A stretch of DNA of 5,352 nucleotides from Burkholderiales bacterium. Lineage in GTDB: Bacteria > Pseudomonadota > Gammaproteobacteria > Burkholderiales > CAIKXV01. Under the pieces are notes generated by a model that did not search any database, was not told the origin of the DNA, and saw nothing but the letters and a program-made list of their open reading frames with translations. The translations under genes and the position numbers were made by a program. This document shows, piece by piece, positions 1-5,197 of the stretch. The stretch spans positions 1 to 5,352 of the forward strand of contig JACMMK010000303.1 in the NCBI GenBank assembly GCA_014379045.1, read 5' to 3'. Each line of letters opens with the position of its first letter. Position 1 is the stretch's first letter.

Positions 1-631
1 CGAGCCAGATCGCCGCCGCGGTAACGGTCAGCGCGAGGCTGATCGCATAGACGCCGCCGACCGGCGCCCATCCGGCGAGCGGGCTCTCGGTGCTCTGCGA
101 ATAGCCGATCGCCTGCCAGCTGAAGCCGGTGAACAACCAGCCGCGCAGCCATTCGCTGAGCACCCAGCACGCGGGGAACGCGGCGAGCCACGCGGCCCCG
201 GCAGGCACTGTCTTCAGCAGCCAGAACCCGAGCATCGGGAACAGCGCGAGATAGGCGCAGAAGCCGACGGTGGCGAGTGCGGCCAACGGCAGCGGCATCG
301 CGCCGTAGACGTTCATGCTCACATACACCCACGACACGCCGCCGAGGAAGTAGCCGAGGCCGAACACGAAGCCGCGCCACGCCGCGGCGCGCGCGTTCGG
401 TGCGAGGTCGATCAGCGCGAGCATCAGCACGAACGCGATCGGCGCGATCCAGTAGGCATGGAAGGGCGCGAACGCAAACGTGCACAGCACGCCCGCCAGG
501 AAACTCGCGAAGGCCGAAGGCAACGCCCGGCGCAGCCAATGTGCCGGTGCCGTCCACCACTCGTGCGCGCCGCGCGGATCGGGTCGACCCTCGCCTCGCG
601 AGACGGTGCTCGGCGAGGCGGGCGCACTCAC
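1..631 (-). CDS. lnt: Apolipoprotein N-acyltransferase, N-terminal part (cut by window edge)
   Basis: Lnt is an inner-membrane enzyme that transfers an acyl chain from phospholipid to the N-terminal cysteine of lipoproteins, the last step of their maturation. The frame from GTG at 631-629 stays open for 210 codons to the window edge. It reads as a hydrophobic, multi-span N-terminal half with family-typical stretches: FAFAPF near residues 52-57, GFVFGLGYFLGGVSWVY at 87-103 and EWLRGWLFTGFSW at 160-172. The first 40 residues are polar and Pro/Arg-rich, a variable cytoplasmic lead. The C-terminal nitrilase-like domain with the Glu-Lys-Cys triad lies outside the window, so activity cannot be judged. 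The GTG start is chosen because it overlaps the corC stop as GTGA, matching the coupling seen upstream; the first Met in this frame is residue 70, inside the conserved membrane region, so starting there would delete it. Position next to corC is the usual proteobacterial order. Confidence 0.93.
   Translation of the reverse strand, partial: MSAPASPSTVSRGEGRPDPRGAHEWWTAPAHWLRRALPSAFASFLAGVLCTFAFAPFHAYWIAPIAFVLMLALIDLAPNARAAAWRGFVFGLGYFLGGVSWVYVSMNVYGAMPLPLAALATVGFCAYLALFPMLGFWLLKTVPAGAAWLAAFPACWVLSEWLRGWLFTGFSWQAIGYSQSTESPLAGWAPVGGVYAISLALTVTAAAIWL
592..620 (-). repeat. GC-rich hairpin over the first codons of lnt
   Basis: On the minus strand the arms CGCCTCGC (620-613) and GCGAGGCG (599-592) are perfect 8-base complements separated by 13 bases. 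An inner GAG/CTC pairing with one bulged base can lengthen the stem. It begins 8 bases after the lnt GTG codon. It could slow or gate lnt initiation, leaving it dependent on ribosomes arriving from corC. In DNA this rich in GC such arms can also arise by chance, and the codons themselves encode a variable part of the protein. Confidence 0.4.
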
Positions 632-1458
632 GGCGTGCGGTGCCGGGTCACCTGCACCAGATGCAGCCGGCGGCGGTCGGCGCGCAGCACCAGGAAGTCG
701 CAGCGGCCGATCTCGATCTGATCGTTTCGGCGCGGCACGCGACCGAACGCGTTGACCACCAGTCCGCCGACCGTATCGTAATCTTCGGTCGCGAACGACG
801 AATCCAGGCGCGCGTTCAGGTCCTCGATCGGAGTCGCGGCCGTCACGCGGTATATGCCGCGCTCGGCATCGGAGACGACGATACCGCCTTCGGCGTCCTC
901 GAAGTCGTATTCGTCTTCGATATCGCCGACGATCTGTTCGATCACGTCTTCGATCGTGACCAGCCCTGCCACCCCGCCGTATTCGTCGACGACCACCGCC
1001 ATGTGATTGCGGCTGCGCCGGAAGTCGCGCAGCAGCACGTTGAGCGGCTTGGCCTCCGGCACGAACACTGCCGGGCGCAGCATGCCGCGCAGGTTGTTCT
1101 CGCCCTCGGCATAGAACCGCAGCAGGTCCTTCGCGTGCAGGATGCCGATCACTTCGTCCTTGCCGCCGTCGATCACGGGAAAGCGGGAATGACCCGCGCC
1201 GACGACCTGCGCGATGATCTGCGCGGGCTCGTGCTCGATGTCGATGAACTCGATCTGTGCGCGCGGCAGCATCACGCCGCCCGCGTCGAGTTCCGACACT
1301 TCGAGCACGCCTTCGATCATCGCCAGCGCTTCCTCGTCGAGGAGGTTGCGCTCGGACGCGGTGCGCAGCAGTTCGACCAGCTGGTCGCGGTCTTCCGGCT
1401 CTCGCAGCAGCAATGTGCCGAGTCGGGTCAGCCAACCGGGCTTACTGTCGTCGTTCAT
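628..1458 (-). CDS. corC: CorC/YbeX-type CBS-domain protein
   Basis: The 276-residue product is a soluble CorC-type protein associated with magnesium and cobalt handling in enteric bacteria; its exact biochemical role is not settled. A short N-terminal helix-rich region with EPEDRDQLVELL (20-31) is followed by a pair of CBS domains at about 62-185, with GHSRFPV at 89-95 and the family hallmark VVVDEYGGVAGLVTIEDV at 155-172 continuing into VGDIEDEYD. A CorC_HlyC-type C-terminal domain follows at about 198-272, including YDTVGGLVVNAFGRVP (227-242). There is no DUF21 membrane domain, which separates it from YfjD/HlyC-like membrane paralogues, and the length is close to the 292 residues of E. coli CorC. 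The ATG start overlaps the ybeY stop as ATGA (1458-1455), and no Shine-Dalgarno sequence is visible before it, so coupled translation is likely. The stop overlaps the lnt GTG. Confidence 0.96.
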   Translation of the reverse strand: MNDDSKPGWLTRLGTLLLREPEDRDQLVELLRTASERNLLDEEALAMIEGVLEVSELDAGGVMLPRAQIEFIDIEHEPAQIIAQVVGAGHSRFPVIDGGKDEVIGILHAKDLLRFYAEGENNLRGMLRPAVFVPEAKPLNVLLRDFRRSRNHMAVVVDEYGGVAGLVTIEDVIEQIVGDIEDEYDFEDAEGGIVVSDAERGIYRVTAATPIEDLNARLDSSFATEDYDTVGGLVVNAFGRVPRRNDQIEIGRCDFLVLRADRRRLHLVQVTRHRTP

Positions 1459-2003
1459 ACGGGAACGGAAGTATTTCCAGTCTTCATTGTCTCATGCGCG
1501 GCGCGCTCGCCGGCCCAGGGGTCATTGTGGCCGAGCGCCGTCACCACGCGCGACTCGAGCCGTTCCATCCGCTGTGCATCAAGCGCGCTGGCATGATCGA
1601 AGCCGCGCAGGTGCAGTATGCCGTGCACGACCAGATGGGCGAGCCGGGACTCGAAGCTCATGTCGTGCGCGCGCGCCTCGAGCGCGACGATCGCAGGGCA
1701 GACCACGATATCGCCGACGATCGCGCCGCGTTCGGCATAGCGAAACGACAGCACGTTCGGCGCATAGTCGCGCGCACGATAGCGCCGATTCAGCTCGGCG
1801 GCCTCCGTACGCGAAACGAAGCGCACCGTGATCTGCGCACGCGCAGCCCCGGCACCGTCGCCGAGGGCGCCGCGTACCCAGCGCACGATCCGGGCCGCGG
1901 GCGGCACGCGCCGGCTCCGGCTCGGGTTCTGCACGCCGATCTGCGCACGTTCCGGCGCGGCCCGCGCCGTCTCAGTGCGAGTCGTCTGCTTGGCGCTTTT
2001 CAT
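1455..2003 (-). CDS. ybeY: Endoribonuclease YbeY (16S rRNA maturation factor)
   Basis: YbeY is a metal-dependent endoribonuclease needed for 16S rRNA 3' maturation, late ribosome quality control and, in several bacteria, heat and stress tolerance. The defining metal motif HGILHLRGFDH is present, with His127, His131 and His137 counted from the start used here. The conserved LNRRYRARDYAPNVLSF block lies at about 71-87, followed by GDIVVCP (97-103). Length is 182 residues, within or slightly above the usual range because of a Lys/Arg/Thr-rich lead of about 20 residues. Candidate starts are ATG at 2003 and, two codons earlier, ATG at 2009; both lie inside the end of phoH, giving a 32- or 38-base overlap. 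Upstream in-frame codons to 2105 encode a Ser/Arg-rich shadow of phoH and are not used. Neither start has a clear ribosome binding site, so initiation probably depends on phoH translation. The exact start is uncertain; the function is not. Confidence 0.95.
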   Translation of the reverse strand: MKSAKQTTRTETARAAPERAQIGVQNPSRSRRVPPAARIVRWVRGALGDGAGAARAQITVRFVSRTEAAELNRRYRARDYAPNVLSFRYAERGAIVGDIVVCPAIVALEARAHDMSFESRLAHLVVHGILHLRGFDHASALDAQRMERLESRVVTALGHNDPWAGERAAHETMKTGNTSVPV

Positions 2004-2979
2004 ATGCATCGACGATACGTTGGACGATCGGATGGCGAACGACGTCGGCCGAACTGAAATACGTGAAGCCGATGCCGCGCACGTCGGCGAGCACGGACTT
2101 CGCATCGATCAGTCCGCTCTTCTGGCCGCGTGCGAGATCGATCTGGGTGACGTCGCCGGTGATCACCGCCCGCGTGCCGAAACCGATGCGGGTCAGGAAC
2201 ATCTTCATCTGCTCGGGAGTCGTGTTCTGCGCTTCATCGAGGATGATGAACGACTGGTTCAGCGTACGCCCGCGCATGTAGGCGAGCGGTGCGACTTCGA
2301 TCGCGCTGCGCTCGAACAGGCGCCCCACCTTGTCGAATCCCATCAGATCGTAGAGGGCGTCGTAGAGCGGACGCAGGTAGGGGTCGACCTTCTGCGCGAG
2401 ATCGCCGGGGAGGAAGCCGAGTCGTTCTCCCGCCTCGACCGCGGGACGCACCAGCACGATGCGCTTTACCTGATCGCGCTCGATCGAATCGACTGCGCTC
2501 GCCACCGCCAGATAGGTCTTGCCGGTGCCGGCCGGGCCGATGCCGAAGGTGATGTCGAACTCCCGGATCTGCTCGAGATATTGCTGCTGTGCAGGGGTGC
2601 GCGCGTGCAGGTCCGGACGTCGAGTCAGCAGCGCCAGGGCACCGGGTGCGGGCTCGACGCCGGGCTCGGGCGCCTGGCCGTCGGTGCCGGCGTTGCGCCC
2701 CGCCTCGACCAACCCGAGCTGGACGTCTTCGAGCGAGACTTCGCGGTGCGCCTGCGTGTAAAAACGCTGCAGTGCCGACGCAGCGATGCGCGCCTGCGTC
2801 AGCTCCCCGGCGAGCGAGAAGGTCGCGCCCCGACGCGAGATCTTCACCTCGAGCGCGCGCTCGATCGCGCGCAGGTTCTCGTCGAGCGGCCCGCACAGAT
2901 TGGCCAGCCGCGCGTTGTCGATCGGGGTGAAGGCGACCTGCAGCGGCCGCGCGTGTCCGGGCGTGCGCGGCGGGGTCAT
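1972..2979 (-). CDS. ybeZ: PhoH-family P-loop ATPase (YbeZ)
   Basis: This cytoplasmic PhoH-like nucleoside triphosphatase is called YbeZ or PhoH in proteobacteria and is linked to RNA metabolism; YbeZ has been reported to interact with YbeY, encoded next. The 335-residue product has an N-terminal part (12-85, including LCGPLDENLRAIE at 28-40), a Gly/Pro-rich linker (about 92-115) and then the ATPase core. The core shows Walker A GPAGTGKT (148-155), the PhoH-typical RPAVEAGERLGFLPGD (178-193), Walker B FIILDEAQN (244-252) and TGDVTQID (274-281). The ATG at 2979 is preferred over the GTG at 3036 because AGGAG (2991-2987) sits 7 bases before it, and the extra 19 residues from the GTG do not resemble the family. 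It follows miaB after a 118-bp gap and overlaps the start of ybeY. Substrate in vivo is unknown. Confidence 0.96.
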   Translation of the reverse strand: MTPPRTPGHARPLQVAFTPIDNARLANLCGPLDENLRAIERALEVKISRRGATFSLAGELTQARIAASALQRFYTQAHREVSLEDVQLGLVEAGRNAGTDGQAPEPGVEPAPGALALLTRRPDLHARTPAQQQYLEQIREFDITFGIGPAGTGKTYLAVASAVDSIERDQVKRIVLVRPAVEAGERLGFLPGDLAQKVDPYLRPLYDALYDLMGFDKVGRLFERSAIEVAPLAYMRGRTLNQSFIILDEAQNTTPEQMKMFLTRIGFGTRAVITGDVTQIDLARGQKSGLIDAKSVLADVRGIGFTYFSSADVVRHPIVQRIVDAYEKRQADDSH

Positions 2980-2986
2980 CGTCCCT

Positions 2987-2991
2987 CTCCT
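2987..2991 (-). promoter_or_regulatory. Ribosome binding site that fixes the phoH/ybeZ start
   Basis: AGGAG read on the minus strand, inside the purine stretch AGGAGAGGG, ends 7 bases before ATG 2979. It is the best Shine-Dalgarno match among the genes of this window, and it argues that phoH can recruit ribosomes independently of miaB, unlike the coupled genes downstream. Confidence 0.8.
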
Positions 2992-3023
2992 GTGTCCCGG
3001 ATCGAAGGATGGCCGGAGACGAT

Positions 3024-3038
3024 GAGTGAGCCCCACTC
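3024..3038 (-). repeat. Small stem-loop in the miaB-phoH gap
   Basis: Arms GAGTG and CACTC (5 bp) enclose a 5-base loop, lying between the larger inverted repeat at 3052-3072 and the phoH ribosome binding site. The stem is short and may be incidental; it is recorded because it makes two tandem hairpins possible in the phoH leader. Confidence 0.25.
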
Positions 3039-3051
3039 GGTCCCGTCGATC

Positions 3052-3072
3052 CCGTCACCTGTCAGGTGACGG
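3052..3072. repeat. Perfect 10-bp-arm inverted repeat between miaB and phoH
   Basis: CCGTCACCTG (3052-3061) and CAGGTGACGG (3063-3072) are exact reverse complements around a single central base. As RNA it can form a 9-bp stem with a 3-base loop. It sits 25 bp after the miaB stop and 72 bp before the phoH ATG. No T-run follows it on either strand, so a standard intrinsic terminator is unlikely. It could be a protein operator, a processing or stabilising hairpin at the miaB mRNA end, or an attenuator-like element. I see no convincing promoter in this gap. Confidence 0.7.
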
Positions 3073-3097
3073 ATCTCTCGCCGTTGGCCTTGCGTCC

Positions 3098-4555
3098 TCA
3101 TCCGGCGTGCGTCTGCGTGCGTGCACGCTCAGACGCAGTTTCGGAATCGGGAGCATGCCCGCGCGTGGGGTGGGCGACGACCGCGCGCAACGTGTGTGCG
3201 CGCGCCTCGGTGATTTCGACCTCGACCCATCGCGAAATCAGATGGCGCGGACCGGCGAAGTTGACGACGCGGTTGTTCGAAGTACGCGCCGCGAACTCGT
3301 CGGCATCGCGGCGCGACGGGCCGGTGACCAGTACCCGCTCGCGCGTGCCGACCATGCCGGCACTGACCGAGGCGGCATAGCCGTCGACCTGTGCCTGCAG
3401 CCGGCGCACCCGGTCGTTCTTCGTGTCGAACGGCACGTCGTCACAAAGCGCGGCCGCCGGGGTACCCGGCCGTGCGCTGTAGGTGAAGCAGAAACTGCCG
3501 TCGAAGCGGAGCTCATCGGCGAGCTTCATCGTGCGCTCGAAATCCTCGTCGGTCTCACCCGGGAAGCCGACGATGAAATCGGAGCTGATCGAGATCTGCG
3601 GGCACGCGCGCCGCAGCCGGCGCACGATCGACTTGTATTCGAGCGTGCTGTACCCGCGCTTCATCGCGCTCAGCACGCGGTCCGACCCCGACTGCACCGG
3701 CAGATGCACGTGCCGTGCGAGCTTCGGCAGGCGCGCGTGCGCCTCGATCAGCGCGTCGCCGAATTCACGCGGATGCGAGGTCGTGTAGCGCACCCGTTCG
3801 ATGCCGGGGATCTCGCAGACGTATTCGAGCAACAGCGCGAAACCGGCGCGCGCGGCAGACCCCGCGTGGGCGTCCATGTCGGGGGTTACGGCGGCGTCGG
3901 CGCCGACTTCGGTGCCGACGCGGAGCACGGGCGCGCGCCAGGCGTTGACGTTCTGGCCGAGCAGCGTAACCTCGCTGACGCCGCGCTGCGCGAGTTCCGC
4001 GACATCGGCAAGCACGTCGTCGAGCGGTCGCGACACTTCCTCGCCGCGGGTATACGGCACGATGCAGAAGCTGCAGTACTTGCTGCAGCCTTCCATGATC
4101 GACACGCTCGCGGTCGCCCCTTCGACCCGCGTCGGCGGCAGATGATCGAACTTCTCGATCTCGGGAAATGAGATGTCGACCTGCGGCAGCCCGCTCGACC
4201 GGCGCGCGGCGATGAGCGCAGGCAACCGGTGCAGCGTCTGCGGTCCGAACACCAGATCGACGAACGGCGCGCGTTCGAGGATGCCCGCGCCTTCCTGACT
4301 GGCCACACATCCGCCGACGCCGATCAGGATGTCCGGTCGCGCGAGCTTCAGTTCGCGTGCGCGCCCGAGATCGGTGAACACCTTCTCCTGCGCCTTCTCG
4401 CGTACCGAGCAGGTATTGAACAGGAGGATATCGGCGTCAGCGGCATCGCTGGTGCGCTCGGCGCCCTCGGCTGCGAACAGCACGTCCGACATCTTCTGCG
4501 AGTCGTACTCGTTCATCTGGCAGCCGATGGTGCGGATGTACAGCTTGCGCGGCAT
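3098..4555 (-). CDS. miaB: tRNA-2-methylthio-N6-dimethylallyladenosine synthase MiaB
   Basis: MiaB is a radical-SAM methylthiotransferase that adds the 2-methylthio group to i6A37 of tRNAs reading UNN codons. The N-terminal UPF0004 domain carries three cluster cysteines: Cys12 in TIGCQMN, Cys49 in NTCSVRE and Cys83 in GVGGC. The radical-SAM motif is EGCSKYCSFC with Cys157, Cys161 and Cys164, followed by PYTRGEE and the LLGQNVNAW block (198-206). HLPVQSGSD and DFIVGFPGETDEDF follow, and a TRAM domain lies at about 385-450 before an Arg/Thr-rich tail. Length is 485 residues against 474 in E. coli. Residues about 208-238 form an extra segment of roughly 20 residues with an internal duplication. 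The ATG is supported by the conserved KLYIRTIGCQMN opening, yet no Shine-Dalgarno is present: a run of seven C bases lies almost directly before it. It lies 63 bp after the exported-protein gene. Confidence 0.98.
   Translation of the reverse strand: MPRKLYIRTIGCQMNEYDSQKMSDVLFAAEGAERTSDAADADILLFNTCSVREKAQEKVFTDLGRARELKLARPDILIGVGGCVASQEGAGILERAPFVDLVFGPQTLHRLPALIAARRSSGLPQVDISFPEIEKFDHLPPTRVEGATASVSIMEGCSKYCSFCIVPYTRGEEVSRPLDDVLADVAELAQRGVSEVTLLGQNVNAWRAPVLRVGTEVGADAAVTPDMDAHAGSAARAGFALLLEYVCEIPGIERVRYTTSHPREFGDALIEAHARLPKLARHVHLPVQSGSDRVLSAMKRGYSTLEYKSIVRRLRRACPQISISSDFIVGFPGETDEDFERTMKLADELRFDGSFCFTYSARPGTPAAALCDDVPFDTKNDRVRRLQAQVDGYAASVSAGMVGTRERVLVTGPSRRDADEFAARTSNNRVVNFAGPRHLISRWVEVEITEARAHTLRAVVAHPTRGHAPDSETASERARTQTHAG
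3109..3136 (-). repeat. Inverted repeat inside the 3' end of miaB
   Basis: Arms GCGTCTG (3109-3115) and CAGACGC (3130-3136) are perfect 7-base complements, with a further GCGT/ACGC palindrome inside. It falls in the variable tail after the TRAM domain, 9 bases before the stop codon. No T-run follows. It may be a transcript-end stem, or only a by-product of biased codons. Confidence 0.3.
3896..3919 (-). repeat. 12-base imperfect tandem duplication within miaB
   Basis: Two adjacent 12-base units read on the minus strand as GTCGGCACCGAA and GTCGGCGCCGAC. They differ at two positions and encode VGTE-VGAD (residues 213-220). The pair lies in the extra loop following NAWR, so slippage-type duplication is a plausible source of part of the insertion. 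Confidence 0.7.
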
Positions 4556-4618
4556 CGGGGGGGCGGTCGTTGAGGAGGGCAGCGCGTCGACGGGAGTGCT
4601 TCGGAGGGAGAAACCGGA

Positions 4619-5005
4619 TCAGCGCGCGCGCAGACGCTGCAACTCGACCGGGGTCAGCAGAAACATGCGCAGGATGTCGCCATTTCGATCGAACACGACG
4701 TAGGCCGTCGCTTGTGCCGGCAGTTGCGCGTGGACCAGGCTGCGGTTGCTCTGGTCGACGATGATGCCGCCCGGCGCCAGTCGATACACCTCCCGGTCGA
4801 CGCGCACCAGCGGTAAGGGCAGACTCGCGTCCGCGCGTACCACGCCGATCGCGCCGTTGGCCGGCAGCGTACGCTGGAACTGGGCCCGGCTGTCACCGAT
4901 ACCGGCCAGTGCGCAAAGCATCAGCAGAAAGCCCAGCGCCACGATGCGCTGGATCGGGTGCCTGACCCCAGACGATGGAACACCGTCCGCACCGGTGCCG
5001 GACAC
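4619..5005 (-). CDS. Small predicted exported protein of unknown function
   Basis: I do not recognise an assigned function. From GTG 5005 the product has 128 residues: a polar lead with Arg15 and Arg20, a hydrophobic stretch (21-36, IVALGFLLMLCALAGI), and a probable signal-peptidase site after SRA (41) before QFQRTLP. The mature part of about 87 residues is a single small domain, predicted mostly beta, with YRLAPGGIIVDQSNRSLV at 74-91 and AYVVFDRNGDILRMFLLTPVELQ at 101-123. It has no cysteine in the mature part, so no lipobox lipid anchor or disulfide. The start is uncertain: GTG 4942 or ATG 4921 are in-frame alternatives, the latter shortening the hydrophobic segment, and none has a good ribosome binding site. 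The gene sits between the tRNA and miaB on the same strand, so it could be read through from the tRNA promoter; the biased codons and homogeneous composition favour a real gene. Confidence 0.75.
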   Translation of the reverse strand: MSGTGADGVPSSGVRHPIQRIVALGFLLMLCALAGIGDSRAQFQRTLPANGAIGVVRADASLPLPLVRVDREVYRLAPGGIIVDQSNRSLVHAQLPAQATAYVVFDRNGDILRMFLLTPVELQRLRAR

Positions 5006-5054
5006 ACGACGAGCGGGCCGGGCATTCTCGACGCAGACGAACTGAACGACCTGG

Positions 5055-5074
5055 AAAATAGACCCGGTCTCCGG
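5055..5074 (-). terminator. Possible weak terminator after the tRNA gene
   Basis: Just past the tRNA 3' end the minus strand reads CCGGAGACCGGGTCTATTTT. Two alternative short stems are possible (CCGG with CCGG, or AGAC with GTCT), followed by four T bases. Stems of four base pairs are weak, so partial read-through into the exported-protein gene and miaB is expected if this acts at all. Confidence 0.3.
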
Positions 5075-5080
5075 AATACT

Positions 5081-5156
5081 TGGTGGCGAATCAGGGATTT
5101 GAACCCCGGACCAACGGATTATGATTCCGCTGCTCTAACCGCTGAGCTAATTCGCC
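5081..5156 (-). tRNA. tRNA-Met (anticodon CAU), elongator type
   Basis: The 76-base gene folds into a full cloverleaf. It has a 7-bp acceptor stem GGCGAAT/ATTCGCC, a D stem GCTC/GAGC, an anticodon stem GCGGA/TCCGT with loop ATCATAA, a 5-base variable loop and a T stem with loop TTCAAAT. It ends with discriminator A and an encoded CCA (5083-5081). The anticodon CAU is at 5123-5121. It is not an initiator: G1-C72 is paired and the anticodon stem lacks the three consecutive G-C pairs. CAU is shared by elongator Met and the lysidine-modified Ile2 tRNA. Elongator Met is favoured because metT/metU occupy the corresponding place beside miaB in E. coli, and because the C4-G69 and C5-G68 pairs associated with Ile2 recognition by TilS are absent. 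U36 before A37 predicts t6A rather than a MiaB substrate. Confidence 0.93.
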
Positions 5157-5168
5157 ACGGGGCCGCGG

Positions 5169-5197
5169 ATTTTAGGTTCGTCGGGTGCACGAGTCAA
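5169..5197 (-). promoter_or_regulatory. Sigma-70 promoter of the tRNA gene
   Basis: On the minus strand the -35 box TTGACT (5197-5192) is separated by exactly 17 bases from the -10 box TAAAAT (5174-5169); each matches consensus at five of six positions. The tRNA 5' end begins 12 bases after the -10 box, so the primary transcript would have a leader of only a few bases, removed by RNase P. The stretch between the -10 box and the tRNA is almost all G and C (CCGCGGCCCCGT), the discriminator type found in stable-RNA promoters under stringent (ppGpp/DksA) control. No AT-rich UP element lies upstream; that position holds a GCC-repeat instead. Confidence 0.85.

Noticed and set aside
424..627. Minus-strand 67-codon frame just after corC
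   Set aside because: Same strand but wrong frame for lnt. Its Arg/Ser/Pro-rich reading is a shadow; the adjacent frame from GTG 631 gives a clear Lnt membrane domain.
277..1596. Long plus-strand open frame of 439 codons
   Set aside because: It runs antisense to lnt, corC and ybeY, whose protein motifs are unmistakable. The translation is His/Asp/Arg-rich without any domain, the usual antisense shadow in GC-rich DNA.
2980..3036. Upstream GTG start extending phoH by 19 residues
   Set aside because: No ribosome binding site at the GTG, no family similarity in the extra residues, and a good AGGAG lies before ATG 2979.
1828..3069. Long plus-strand open frame of 413 codons
   Set aside because: Antisense to ybeY and phoH; charged low-complexity reading with no recognisable motif.
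2980..3097. Search for a sigma-70 or heat-shock promoter before phoH
   Set aside because: No paired -35/-10 boxes and no CTTGAA plus CCCCAT-type sigma-32 pattern could be found on the minus strand, so no promoter is called.
3026..4171. Long plus-strand open frame of 381 codons
   Set aside because: Antisense to miaB, which carries all expected cysteine motifs; the frame is explained by codon bias on the opposite strand.
4570..4580. Shine-Dalgarno-like GAGGAGGG on the plus strand near the miaB start
   Set aside because: No plausible plus-strand gene follows; downstream plus-strand frames are shadows of the exported-protein gene.
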